From the NCBI RefSeq assembly GCF_019392335.1, contig NZ_JAHXRQ010000010.1, positions 62,001 to 126,000 on the forward strand: a stretch of 64,000 bases of DNA. The letters run 5' to 3'. The stretch's first letter is position 1. Every line of letters begins with the position of its first letter. Below are positions 8,098 through 16,407 of the stretch, piece by piece. This stretch comes from Mameliella sp. CS4 (lineage in GTDB: Bacteria > Pseudomonadota > Alphaproteobacteria > Rhodobacterales > Rhodobacteraceae). The notes below the pieces were generated by a model. It was not told where the DNA came from. It did no database searches and was given only the letters and a program-made list of their open reading frames with translations. The position numbers and the translations under genes were made by a program.

Positions 8098-9983
8098 AAA
8101 CTTCGATCGCCACCGTTTCGATTTCCGGCAACCTTCGCGAAAAGCTGGATGCCATCGCCAAGGCCGGCTTTTACGGCATCGAGATCTTCGAACAGGATTT
8201 CATCGCCGACGAGGGCTCTCCGCGCGAGATCGGAAACATGATCCGCGACCACGGGTTGCAGATCACGCTGTTCCAGCCCTTCCGGGACTTCGAAGGCTTG
8301 ACCGGAGATCTGCGCAAACGCGCCTTTGACCGCGCCCGGCACAAGTTCGACCTGATGACCGAGCTGGGCACGGACCACATCCTGATCTGTTCGTCGACGC
8401 ATCCCAAAGCGCTTGGCGGCGTCGACCGGGCGGCAGATGATTTCGCTGAGCTGGGCGAGATCGCCAAGGGATACGAGATTCAGGTGGGCTATGAGGCGCT
8501 GGCCTGGGGCGGCCATGTCAACGATCACCGCGATGCGTGGGAGATCGTCCGCCGCGCCGATCATCCCAACGTGGGCGTGGTGCTGGACAGTTTCCATACG
8601 CTGGCACGCAAGATCGACCCGGATACCATCCGCCGCATTCCCGCCGACAAGATCAGCTTTGTCCAACTGGCCGATGCGCCGCTGATCGACATGGACCTGC
8701 TCTATTGGTCGCGTCACTTCCGCAACATGCCCGGCGAAGGCGACCTGCCGGTCACAGATTTCATGCGGGCGGTGGCGGCAACCGGCTACGATGGGCCGAT
8801 CAGTCTCGAGATTTTCAACGACCAGTTTCGGGGCGGCAGCCCCGCGGGCCTGGCCCGCGACGGCTATCGTTCTTTGATCGCGCTGATGGACGATGTGCGC
8901 CGGGCCGAGCCGGCCTTGCGGATCAACGCCCCGGATATTCCGCCGCGCGTGCCCGTCGACGGCGTGGAATTTATCGAGTTCGCCACGCGCGGAACAGAGG
9001 CGGAGGCATTGTCCGGCCTCCTGGCCGCTATGGGTTTTACCCATGTAGGCGACCACATCGCCAAGGACGTGGCACTTTGGCAGCAGGGTGATATCCGCAT
9101 CATCCTGAACCGCGAAACGGAAGGCTTTGCCAGTACGGCCTTCAACATGCACGGCACGTCGATTTGCGATATCGGCTTGCGCGTCGCAGACGCCCATACC
9201 ACGACAGAGCGCGCCGTGGCGCTGGCCGCGGCCCCTTTCGAACAGCCGGTCGGCCCGGGCGAGCTGCAAATCCCGGCAATCCGGAGCGTCGGGGGCAGCG
9301 TTTTGCATTTCATTGACGAGGCAAGCGGGCTGACGGATGTCTGGACCATCGAATTCAAACCGGCGGGCGGTGCAAAGACCGGCGCGGGCCTGAGCCGCGT
9401 CGACCATGTGGCCGAAACCATGTCCTACGACGAGATGCTCAGTTGGTCGCTGTTCTACACCGCGATCTTCGACATGGGCCGGTCGCCTATGGTGGACGTG
9501 ATCGATCCGGACGGGCTGGTGCGCTCGCAGGCGATCCGGACTCCGGATGGTGCAACCCGGATCACCCTGAACGGAGCCGAAACGCACCGCACTCTGGCGG
9601 GTGGTTTCCTGGCCGACAGCTTTGGCGGCGCGGTGCAGCACGTGGCATTCTCCACCGACGATATCTTTGCCAGCGCCGAGGAGATGGCAGGTTTCGGCTT
9701 CTCGCCTCTGCCGATGACGGGAAATTACTACAAGGATCTGGAGGCGCGCTTTTCCATCGATCCGGAGCAACTGGCGCGCATGCGGGCATTCAACATCCTC
9801 TATGACGAGGATGCAGAGGGGGCCTTTTTCCAGTTCTACAGCCAGCCCTTCGCAGGCGGAACCTTCTTCGAGATCGTGCAACGGGTGGACGGTTACGATG
9901 GCTACGGCGCGCCAAATGCGCCGTTTCGCATCGCGGCTCAAAAGCGCCTCATGCGACCCAAAGGGATGCCACGGCAGGAGTGA
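8094..9983 (+). CDS. quiC: 3-Dehydroshikimate dehydratase fused to a 4-hydroxyphenylpyruvate dioxygenase-like domain (QuiC type)
   Basis: 629 residues. Residues 1 to about 285 form a TIM barrel with metal-ligand positions in VGYEALAWG, VVLDSFH and ISLEIFND, and the PGEGDLPV segment. Residues about 290-625 are two vicinal-oxygen-chelate modules resembling HPPD, with RVDHVAE, QHVAF and FFEIVQR holding the expected His, His, Glu ligand pattern. Bacterial QuiC enzymes of this design convert 3-dehydroshikimate to protocatechuate, the N-terminal domain doing the dehydration. It is the last gene of the tctCBA-dehydrogenase operon, so the operon imports a shikimate-like acid and delivers protocatechuate. 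Ring-cleavage genes are not in the window. Confidence 0.88.
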   Translation: MKTSIATVSISGNLREKLDAIAKAGFYGIEIFEQDFIADEGSPREIGNMIRDHGLQITLFQPFRDFEGLTGDLRKRAFDRARHKFDLMTELGTDHILICSSTHPKALGGVDRAADDFAELGEIAKGYEIQVGYEALAWGGHVNDHRDAWEIVRRADHPNVGVVLDSFHTLARKIDPDTIRRIPADKISFVQLADAPLIDMDLLYWSRHFRNMPGEGDLPVTDFMRAVAATGYDGPISLEIFNDQFRGGSPAGLARDGYRSLIALMDDVRRAEPALRINAPDIPPRVPVDGVEFIEFATRGTEAEALSGLLAAMGFTHVGDHIAKDVALWQQGDIRIILNRETEGFASTAFNMHGTSICDIGLRVADAHTTTERAVALAAAPFEQPVGPGELQIPAIRSVGGSVLHFIDEASGLTDVWTIEFKPAGGAKTGAGLSRVDHVAETMSYDEMLSWSLFYTAIFDMGRSPMVDVIDPDGLVRSQAIRTPDGATRITLNGAETHRTLAGGFLADSFGGAVQHVAFSTDDIFASAEEMAGFGFSPLPMTGNYYKDLEARFSIDPEQLARMRAFNILYDEDAEGAFFQFYSQPFAGGTFFEIVQRVDGYDGYGAPNAPFRIAAQKRLMRPKGMPRQE

Positions 9984-10090
9984 TGCAGCGATCCCTCCAG
10001 GGCCGAAGCAATGGACCGCACCGGGAGGCCGGAGGCTCCAACTCTTCCGTGCGTCACTTCACCGGATGAACGGGGAGGGGGCGTCTCGCC

Positions 10091-10972
10091 CTACATTTCA
10101 CCCAGCCAGTTCACGAACAGTTCTCTCGGTTGATAGCTCGGCTCATCTTTGGGCCAGACAAAGTAATACGTTCCGATGCTGGTGTTGTTTTCCGACCAAA
10201 GCGCCACCAGTCGGCCGTCTTCCAATTCGCTTTCGACCAGGTAGGTCGGCAGCAACGCCGCCCCCATATCGTGGATGGCGGCCTGGATCATCGACGCGAA
10301 TTGATCGAACAGCATGCCGACAGGGCACTCGACATCTTCTCCAAGCGCCTGAGCCCATTTTTCCCATGCATCCGGGCGCGTATCGAGGTGCAGGAGCGGC
10401 AGGGAAAACAGGTCCTTCAGCGTCGTGCCCCTGAGGGTTTCGGCGACCTTGGGCGATGCCACGGGCACAACGTATTCCCGCATGAGTTCGTGGTAGGCGA
10501 CATCGGACCAATCCTTTTGGCCAAAGTGGATGGCCCCGTGAAAGGGCTCAGAGGCGAAGTCGAAGGGCTTCAGCCGGGTGCTGAGGTTCACGGTCACTTC
10601 GGGATGGCGGGCCACAAAGTCTGGCAGTTTCGGGGCCAGCCAGCGGACACCGAAGGCCGGGAGCATCGCGATATTGAGCTGGCCGCCGGCGGGGTTCGCT
10701 TTCAGGCGCAGGCTTGCGGTGCCGATCTGTTCAAGCGCGGCTCTGATCTGCGTGCAGTAGTCGCGCGCCGCCGGGGTCAGCGTGATGCTCTTCTTGTCGC
10801 GCGTGAATAGCGGCGTATCGAGGTAGTCCTCCAGGACCTTGAGCTGGCGGCTTACCGCGCTTTGCGACACGCCAAGTTCAAGTCCGGTTTGCGTCACATT
10901 GCCCGTCCGCTCAAAGGACTCCAGGGCGCGGAGCGCGGTCATCGGGGGCAGGAAGCGCTTTGGGTGCGGCAT
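10091..10972 (-). CDS. LysR-family regulator (GcvA-like) of the lysine operon
   Basis: 293 residues with an N-terminal helix-turn-helix (TGNVTQTGLELGVSQSAVSR, about residues 22-41) and a GcvA-like C-terminal domain. It is transcribed away from the 2-aminoadipate operon that starts at 11064, sharing a 91-base AT-rich intergenic region that contains a perfect GCATTA-T-TAATGC palindrome. Control of that operon by a lysine-pathway metabolite is likely but inferred from position. Confidence 0.85.
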   Translation of the reverse strand: MPHPKRFLPPMTALRALESFERTGNVTQTGLELGVSQSAVSRQLKVLEDYLDTPLFTRDKKSITLTPAARDYCTQIRAALEQIGTASLRLKANPAGGQLNIAMLPAFGVRWLAPKLPDFVARHPEVTVNLSTRLKPFDFASEPFHGAIHFGQKDWSDVAYHELMREYVVPVASPKVAETLRGTTLKDLFSLPLLHLDTRPDAWEKWAQALGEDVECPVGMLFDQFASMIQAAIHDMGAALLPTYLVESELEDGRLVALWSENNTSIGTYYFVWPKDEPSYQPRELFVNWLGEM

Positions 10973-10987
10973 GGGTATGAGTCTTTT

Positions 10988-11000
10988 GCATTATTAATGC
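10988..11000. promoter_or_regulatory. Palindrome between the LysR gene and the lysine operon
   Basis: GCATTATTAATGC is a perfect inverted repeat around a central T, 15 bases from the LysR start and 63 bases before the aminotransferase start. It fits a LysR binding site in the shared promoter region. Confidence 0.55.
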
Positions 11001-11063
11001 GATAATTGCGTTTCTCATATGACCCTATGGCATGTCAAACAGCCACTGCAACAGGAGCTGATG

Positions 11064-12263
11064 ATGCTGCAGAAAGCCTATAGAATAGACGGAATGGCGC
11101 TGTCCGAGATCGTCGCGATCTCGGAAGAGGCCGCGCGCTTGCGTGCCGCAGGTCATGATGTTTTGGCATTAAGCACGGGTGAACCCGACTTTCCCACGCC
11201 CGCGCATATCTGTGACGCGGCCCACAAGGCGATGCAGGATGGCCAGACGCGCTATCCGCCCACGGCAGGCACCGCCGCGCTACGGTCTGCCATTGCGGAC
11301 AAAGCCGGGGTTGCGCCTGGCGAGGTGATCGTCTCCACCGGCGCAAAACAGGTGCTGTCCAATATCTTCTTGGCCACGCTGAACCCCGGGGACGAGGTCA
11401 TCGTGCCCGCGCCCTACTGGACGAGTTATTCCGACATCGTTGCCTTGTCTGGCGGTGACTCAGTCATCTTGCCCTGTGGCGCCGAGGCGGGGTTCAAACT
11501 GACCCCGGAGCAGCTTGAGGCCGCCATCACGCCGCGCACGCGCTGGCTCTTGCTGAACTCCCCGTCGAACCCCACCGGTGCGGTCTACAGCGCTGCGGAA
11601 CTGGCCGCCCTCGGGGATGTTTTGGCGCGGCACCCCCATGTCTGGATCGCCTCCGACGAAATCTACGACCTGATCTGCTACGCGCCCTTCACCTCCTTCC
11701 GCGAGGCCTGCCCTGATCTGGCCGACCGCACCATCGTGATCAACGGTGTGTCCAAGGCCCACGCGATGACAGGCTGGCGGATCGGCTGGGGCATTGCTCC
11801 GGCAGAGCTGGTCAAGGCGATGATCGCCGTGCAGGGGCAGATCACCTCGGGGGCCTGCTCGATCTCGCAGGCTGCCGCTCTGGAAGCGGTGACAGGGGAT
11901 CAGGCCCATATCGCAGAACGCCTGGCCGCCTTCCGGGACCGCCGCGATTTTGTCGTGCAGGCGCTGAACACCATTCCCGGCATTACCTGCCCGGAGCCTG
12001 ACGGGGCGTTCTACGTCTTCCCGTCCTGCGAGGCGGTGCTGGGGCAGAGAACGCCGGACGGTACTCTGCTCGAAACAGACGCCGACTTCTGCGCCTACGT
12101 GCTGGCCGCGACGGGCCTTGCCATCGTGCCTGGTCGCGCCTTCGGGCTGCCGGGGCATTTCCGCCTTTCCTACGCATATGCGCGCGCCGATCTCGAAGAT
12201 GGCTGCGCGCGCCTGAACCGGGCCGTCCAAGGCCTGATCTCGAACCAAAGGACAGCTTCATGA
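11064..12263 (+). CDS. Class I aminotransferase, probably 2-aminoadipate aminotransferase
   Basis: 399 residues of fold-type I PLP aminotransferases. The ATG at 11064 is six bases from AGGAG; the ATG at 11061 is an alternative. The PLP lysine lies in NGVSKAHAMTGWR, the cofactor aspartate in the ASDEIYD block, and the carboxylate-binding arginine in GHFRLSYA. By family alone it would be called aspartate aminotransferase. It heads an operon of aminoadipate semialdehyde dehydrogenase, HglS and D-2-hydroxyglutarate dehydrogenase, so conversion of 2-aminoadipate to 2-oxoadipate is the natural role. It overlaps the next gene by ATGA. Confidence 0.8.
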   Translation: MLQKAYRIDGMALSEIVAISEEAARLRAAGHDVLALSTGEPDFPTPAHICDAAHKAMQDGQTRYPPTAGTAALRSAIADKAGVAPGEVIVSTGAKQVLSNIFLATLNPGDEVIVPAPYWTSYSDIVALSGGDSVILPCGAEAGFKLTPEQLEAAITPRTRWLLLNSPSNPTGAVYSAAELAALGDVLARHPHVWIASDEIYDLICYAPFTSFREACPDLADRTIVINGVSKAHAMTGWRIGWGIAPAELVKAMIAVQGQITSGACSISQAAALEAVTGDQAHIAERLAAFRDRRDFVVQALNTIPGITCPEPDGAFYVFPSCEAVLGQRTPDGTLLETDADFCAYVLAATGLAIVPGRAFGLPGHFRLSYAYARADLEDGCARLNRAVQGLISNQRTAS

Positions 12264-13762
12264 CCTATCAGGACATTCTCGACGCCTGTGGCCTGACCGC
12301 GGCAGAAACCACCGGCGGCACGCTTTCTGTCACCACCCCCGTGGATGGCAGCGAAATCGCTCAGGTTCCCATGCACACGGTTGCCGATGCCGAAGCCGCG
12401 ATTGCCAAAGGCGTCGACGCCTTCAATGCCTGGCGCAAAGTGCCCGCGCCGCGCCGTGGCGAGCTGGTGCGCCTTCTGGGCGAAGAGCTGCGCCGCGAAA
12501 AGGAGACCCTCGGTCGCCTCGTGTCGCTGGAATGCGGCAAGATCTACCAGGAGGGCCTGGGCGAGGTTCAGGAGATGATCGACATCTGCGACTTCGCGGT
12601 CGGTCTGTCGCGTCAGCTTTACGGTCTGACCATCGCCTCTGAACGTCCGGGCCACTCCATGCGCGAAACATGGCATCCCATCGGAATTTGCGGCATCATC
12701 ACCGCGTTCAATTTCCCCGCAGCGCCCTGGTGCTGGAACGCCGCGCTGGCGCTGGTCTGCGGCGATCCCGTCATTGCCAAGCCTTCGGAAAAGACACCGC
12801 TGACCCAGCTGGCGATCCAGAAGATCTGCGAGCGCGCCATGACCGCCTTTGGCGACGATGCGCCCGAAGGCCTGATCCAGACCCTGATTGGAGAGCGTGA
12901 CCTGGGCGAGGTTCTGACCGCCTCGCGCGATGTGGCGCTGATCTCGGCCACCGGCTCTGTGCCGATGGGCAAGGCCGTCGCGGCGGATATGTCCAAGCGT
13001 CTGGGCAAGACCATCCTCGAACTCGGCGGGAACAACGCGATGATCGTGGCCCCCTCGGCGGATCTGGAAATGGCCGTACGGGCGATTGTCTTTTCCGCCG
13101 TCGGCACGGCGGGTCAGCGCTGCACCTCGCTGCGCCGCCTGATCGTGCATGAAGACATCTACGACCAGCTGATCCCGCGTCTGACCAAGGTCTATGAGGG
13201 GCTGTCCATCGGCAACCCGCTGGAAAATGGCACCCTCGTCGGCCCGCTGATCGACACCGGTGCCATGACGGCGATGGAGACCGCGCTTGAGCAGGCCAAG
13301 GCCGAAGGCGGCACCGTTCATGGCGGAGGCCGGGCGCTGACGGACCAGTACCCCGATGCGGCCTATGTGGCCCCCGCGATTGTCGAGATGCCCGAGCAAA
13401 GCGCCATCGTGCACACGGAAACCTTTGCGCCGATCCTCTACGTGGTGAAGTACACCGACCTCGACGCGGCTATCGCGATGCAGAACGAAGTCCCGCAAGG
13501 CCTGTCTTCCTGCATCTTTTCGACCGACGTGCGTGAGACTGAGTACTTCCTGTCGGCCCAGGGCTCTGACTGTGGCATCGCCAACGTCAACATCGGCCCG
13601 TCGGGTGCGGAAATCGGCGGGGCCTTTGGCGGCGAAAAGGAAACCGGCGGCGGGCGCGAAAGCGGATCGGACGCGTGGCGCGCCTACATGCGCCGCCAGA
13701 CCAGCACGGTGAACTACTCGCGCGAGCTGCCGCTGGCGCAGGGCATTTCGTTCGAGATATGA
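12260..13762 (+). CDS. Aldehyde dehydrogenase, ALDH7 (2-aminoadipate semialdehyde dehydrogenase) type
   Basis: 500 residues. The catalytic cysteine is in GTAGQRCTSLRR and the general-base glutamate in ELGGNNAM. The segments WHPIGICGIITAFNFPAAPW and KETGGGRESGSDAWRAYMRR are typical of the antiquitin/ALDH7 branch, which oxidises L-2-aminoadipate 6-semialdehyde (in equilibrium with piperideine-6-carboxylate) to 2-aminoadipate. It overlaps both neighbours by ATGA, placing it between the aminotransferase that uses its product and the flavoprotein that probably makes its substrate. The AmaB type of pseudomonads is the closest named analogue. Confidence 0.87.
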   Translation: MTYQDILDACGLTAAETTGGTLSVTTPVDGSEIAQVPMHTVADAEAAIAKGVDAFNAWRKVPAPRRGELVRLLGEELRREKETLGRLVSLECGKIYQEGLGEVQEMIDICDFAVGLSRQLYGLTIASERPGHSMRETWHPIGICGIITAFNFPAAPWCWNAALALVCGDPVIAKPSEKTPLTQLAIQKICERAMTAFGDDAPEGLIQTLIGERDLGEVLTASRDVALISATGSVPMGKAVAADMSKRLGKTILELGGNNAMIVAPSADLEMAVRAIVFSAVGTAGQRCTSLRRLIVHEDIYDQLIPRLTKVYEGLSIGNPLENGTLVGPLIDTGAMTAMETALEQAKAEGGTVHGGGRALTDQYPDAAYVAPAIVEMPEQSAIVHTETFAPILYVVKYTDLDAAIAMQNEVPQGLSSCIFSTDVRETEYFLSAQGSDCGIANVNIGPSGAEIGGAFGGEKETGGGRESGSDAWRAYMRRQTSTVNYSRELPLAQGISFEI

Positions 13763-15027
13763 CAACCATGCCGCGCCCCGACAGCCTGTGGTCCGACACC
13801 GCCCCGGACCGGACCCGCTACGCGCCTCTGGCCGAGACGATCACCGCCGATGTCGTGGTGATCGGCGGCGGGTTCACCGGGGTCTCGGCGGCCTATCACC
13901 TGGCCGCCGGGGGCGCCTCGGTGGCCCTGCTGGAGGCGCGGACCATCGGTTTCGGCGGATCGGGCCGCAATGTGGGCCTTGTCAACGCCGGGCTCTGGAC
14001 GCCGCCGGACCAGGTGGAAGAAAAGCTCGGAAAATCGACCGGGGGGCGGCTCAACACGCTGCTTGCCGGTGGTCCCGCCACCGTATTCGACTTGATCGAG
14101 AAACATCAAATCCGATGTGAGGCCACGCGGCAGGGCACGCTGCACTGTGCCCACTCACCGGCGGGCCTGCGCGATCTCGAAAACCGTTTTGCCCAGCAAG
14201 AGGCCCGCGGCGCGCCGGTCAAGCTGCTGGATGCCGCTGAAACGGCTCGGCGCACGGGCAGCGCGGCCTATTGCGGCGCCTTGTGGGACGGACGGGCCGG
14301 AACGATCCAGCCGTTGGCCTACGTTCAGGGGCTGGCCCGTGCCGCAGAAGGGCAGGGGGCGCAGATCTTTGAAGAGACCAGCGCGTTGACCATGTCTGAG
14401 ACCGCAGACGGCTGGACCGTCCGCACAGCACAGGGCGAAGTTCGCGCGGAGCGGCTCATTCAGGCGACGAATGCCTATGGCGTGAACGCGGCAGACGACA
14501 ACGCCGTTATTCCGGCGCATTTTTTCCAACTGGCGACCGCCCCGCTGCCGGACGATCTGCGCAAAAGCATCCTGTCCGGCGGCGAAGGCTGCTGGGACAC
14601 GGCGCTGATCATGTCCGCCTTCCGCCTCGATCAGGCGGGGCGGATGATTTTTGGCGCGCTTGGCAATCTAGACGGGTTCGGCGGCGCGCTGCATCGCGGT
14701 TGGGCCTCGCGCAAGATGGCAAAGCTCTTCCCCCAACTCGACGGCATCGCGTTCGAGCAGGAATGGACCGGTCGCATCGCGATGACCGGCACCCATCTGC
14801 CGCGCATCGAACGGCGCGGGAGAACCGGCGTTTCGATCTTTGGCTACAGTGGGCGCGGCATTTCCCCCGGCACGCTCTTTGGCAGGGCCGCCGCAGATTG
14901 GGCGCTGGGCTCCGCCGATCTGCCTCTGCCGATCCACGACCCGCAACCCGAACCCTATGCGGCTGCCAAGGGTCTTTACTACGAGACCGGCGCGACCCTT
15001 ACCCACTTCACGAACGGGCGTCTTTAA
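13759..15027 (+). CDS. FAD-dependent amino-acid oxidoreductase, possible L-pipecolate oxidase
   Basis: 422 residues of the DAO/GlyOx family. The dinucleotide motif GGGFTGVSAAYHLA lies at about residues 36-49, and the C-terminal FAD contact region is GYSGRGISPGTLFG. The start overlaps the ALDH stop (ATGA). In pseudomonad lysine catabolism a related flavoprotein (AmaA) oxidises L-pipecolate to piperideine-6-carboxylate, the substrate of the preceding ALDH7 enzyme, and the pairing here is the same. Gamma-glutamylputrescine oxidase-like activity is the main alternative by family. Substrate call is inference from context. Confidence 0.7.
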   Translation: MTTMPRPDSLWSDTAPDRTRYAPLAETITADVVVIGGGFTGVSAAYHLAAGGASVALLEARTIGFGGSGRNVGLVNAGLWTPPDQVEEKLGKSTGGRLNTLLAGGPATVFDLIEKHQIRCEATRQGTLHCAHSPAGLRDLENRFAQQEARGAPVKLLDAAETARRTGSAAYCGALWDGRAGTIQPLAYVQGLARAAEGQGAQIFEETSALTMSETADGWTVRTAQGEVRAERLIQATNAYGVNAADDNAVIPAHFFQLATAPLPDDLRKSILSGGEGCWDTALIMSAFRLDQAGRMIFGALGNLDGFGGALHRGWASRKMAKLFPQLDGIAFEQEWTGRIAMTGTHLPRIERRGRTGVSIFGYSGRGISPGTLFGRAAADWALGSADLPLPIHDPQPEPYAAAKGLYYETGATLTHFTNGRL

Positions 15028-15045
15028 GCGCCAGAGGATCACCAG

Positions 15046-16407
15046 ATGACCGTATCCCCAAGCCAGATCCGCGCCGATTTTTCCGCCGCGATGTCCGAGA
15101 TGTACCGCACCGAAGTGCCCGCCTACGGCACCCTTGTCGGGATCGTGGAGGACGTGAACGCAGCCGTTCTGGAGCGCGACGACAATGCTCTGGCGCTGAC
15201 CCCCGGCGAAGACACCAACAGGATCAGCGCGGAACGCCACGGCGCGATCCGGCTCGGCACCGCCGAAGAGCTGGCCATGATGGGACGCGTCTTTGCCGTC
15301 ATGGGGATGGAGCCTGTCGGCTACTGCGATCTTTCGGTCGCCTCCGTGCCCGTTCACTCCACGGCCTTTCGCCCGATCGGGCGGGACGCCTTGGCCGAGA
15401 ACCCGTTTCGCGTTTTCACCTCGCTCCTGCGGCTGGAATTGATCGAAGACGAAGCTCTGCGCGAGAAGGCCGCCGCTACGCTCGCCCGTCGCCGGATCTT
15501 CACCGAGGGGGCCATTGCCCTGACCGAGAAGGCCGAGGCCGAAGGGGGCCTCAGCGCTGCCGATGCCGCACGCTTTGTGGCCGAGGTGCTGGAAACCTTT
15601 CGCTGGCATCCCGAGGCTTGCGTCGATGATGCGACCTTTGAGGACCTGATTGGCGCGCATCGGCTGATCGCCGATGTGGTCTCCTTCAAGGGGCCGCATA
15701 TCAACCACCTGACGCCCCGCACGCTGGACATCGACGCGGCCCAGGCCGAGATGGTGGCCCAAGGCCTGCCCGCCAAGGCCATCGTCGAAGGCCCCCCGCG
15801 CCGGACCTGTCCGATCCTGCTGCGGCAAACGGCGTTCAAGGCGCTGAACGAGGCGATCCGTTTCCCTGTGGATGGCGGATGGCAGGAGGGTCAGCACACC
15901 GCGCGTTTCGGCGAGATCGAACAACGCGGCGTGGCGCTTACCCCCAAGGGCCGGGCGCTGTATGACAGCCTGCTGACCGTGGTACGCGCGGACATCCTGC
16001 CGGCCGCCGACGGATCGAACGCAGAGGAGTATGTGGCGAAGCTCGAAGAGGTCTTCGCAGCCTTCCCCGATAGCTGGCGCGCGTTGCACGACCAAGGTCT
16101 TGCCTATTTCAAATATGGCATCGGACAAGGCGCAGCCACGGGCGACGATCTGCCTTCGCTGCTCGACGCGGGCGCGTTGACGATAAGCCCGATCATCTAC
16201 GAAGATTTCCTGCCCGTCAGCGCAGCGGGAATCTTTCAGTCCAACCTTGGCGACGAAGCCCGCAGCGACAGCCAGGCGGCATCGAGTCGCGCAGAGTTCG
16301 AAGCGGCGCTTGGCAAGCCCGTCACGGATGAATTCGCGCTTTACGAGGCGATGCAAGCGGCCTCCTGTGCCGCAGCATTGGAACAGTTGAACGCGAGCGC
16401 GGCATGA
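15046..16407 (+). CDS. hglS: 2-Oxoadipate dioxygenase/decarboxylase (DUF1338, HglS family)
   Basis: 453 residues, the family's usual length (E. coli YdcJ and P. putida HglS belong here). HglS is an Fe(II)-dependent VOC-fold enzyme turning 2-oxoadipate plus O2 into D-2-hydroxyglutarate and CO2. The first metal histidine and catalytic arginine are readable in ERHGAIRLG (His65, Arg69). The second histidine region is GPHINHLTPRTLDID and the acidic ligand probably follows in the GEIEQRGVAL segment. It lies between the enzymes producing 2-oxoadipate (aminotransferase) and consuming D-2-hydroxyglutarate (next gene, ATGA overlap), so the family role and the context agree. Confidence 0.92.
   Translation: MTVSPSQIRADFSAAMSEMYRTEVPAYGTLVGIVEDVNAAVLERDDNALALTPGEDTNRISAERHGAIRLGTAEELAMMGRVFAVMGMEPVGYCDLSVASVPVHSTAFRPIGRDALAENPFRVFTSLLRLELIEDEALREKAAATLARRRIFTEGAIALTEKAEAEGGLSAADAARFVAEVLETFRWHPEACVDDATFEDLIGAHRLIADVVSFKGPHINHLTPRTLDIDAAQAEMVAQGLPAKAIVEGPPRRTCPILLRQTAFKALNEAIRFPVDGGWQEGQHTARFGEIEQRGVALTPKGRALYDSLLTVVRADILPAADGSNAEEYVAKLEEVFAAFPDSWRALHDQGLAYFKYGIGQGAATGDDLPSLLDAGALTISPIIYEDFLPVSAAGIFQSNLGDEARSDSQAASSRAEFEAALGKPVTDEFALYEAMQAASCAAALEQLNASAA

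Noticed and set aside
8001..9941. A 646-codon minus-strand open frame opposite quiC
   Set aside because: Entirely antisense to a gene with clear dehydratase and HPPD-like motifs; no family features of its own.
11064..12263. Calling the aminotransferase aspC
   Set aside because: Family resemblance is generic; the operon of 2-aminoadipate and 2-oxoadipate enzymes makes a lysine role more likely, so no symbol was given.
14668..16356. A 562-codon minus-strand open frame opposite the pipecolate-oxidase-like and hglS genes
   Set aside because: Shadow frame; hglS in the other strand has catalytic residues and fits its operon.
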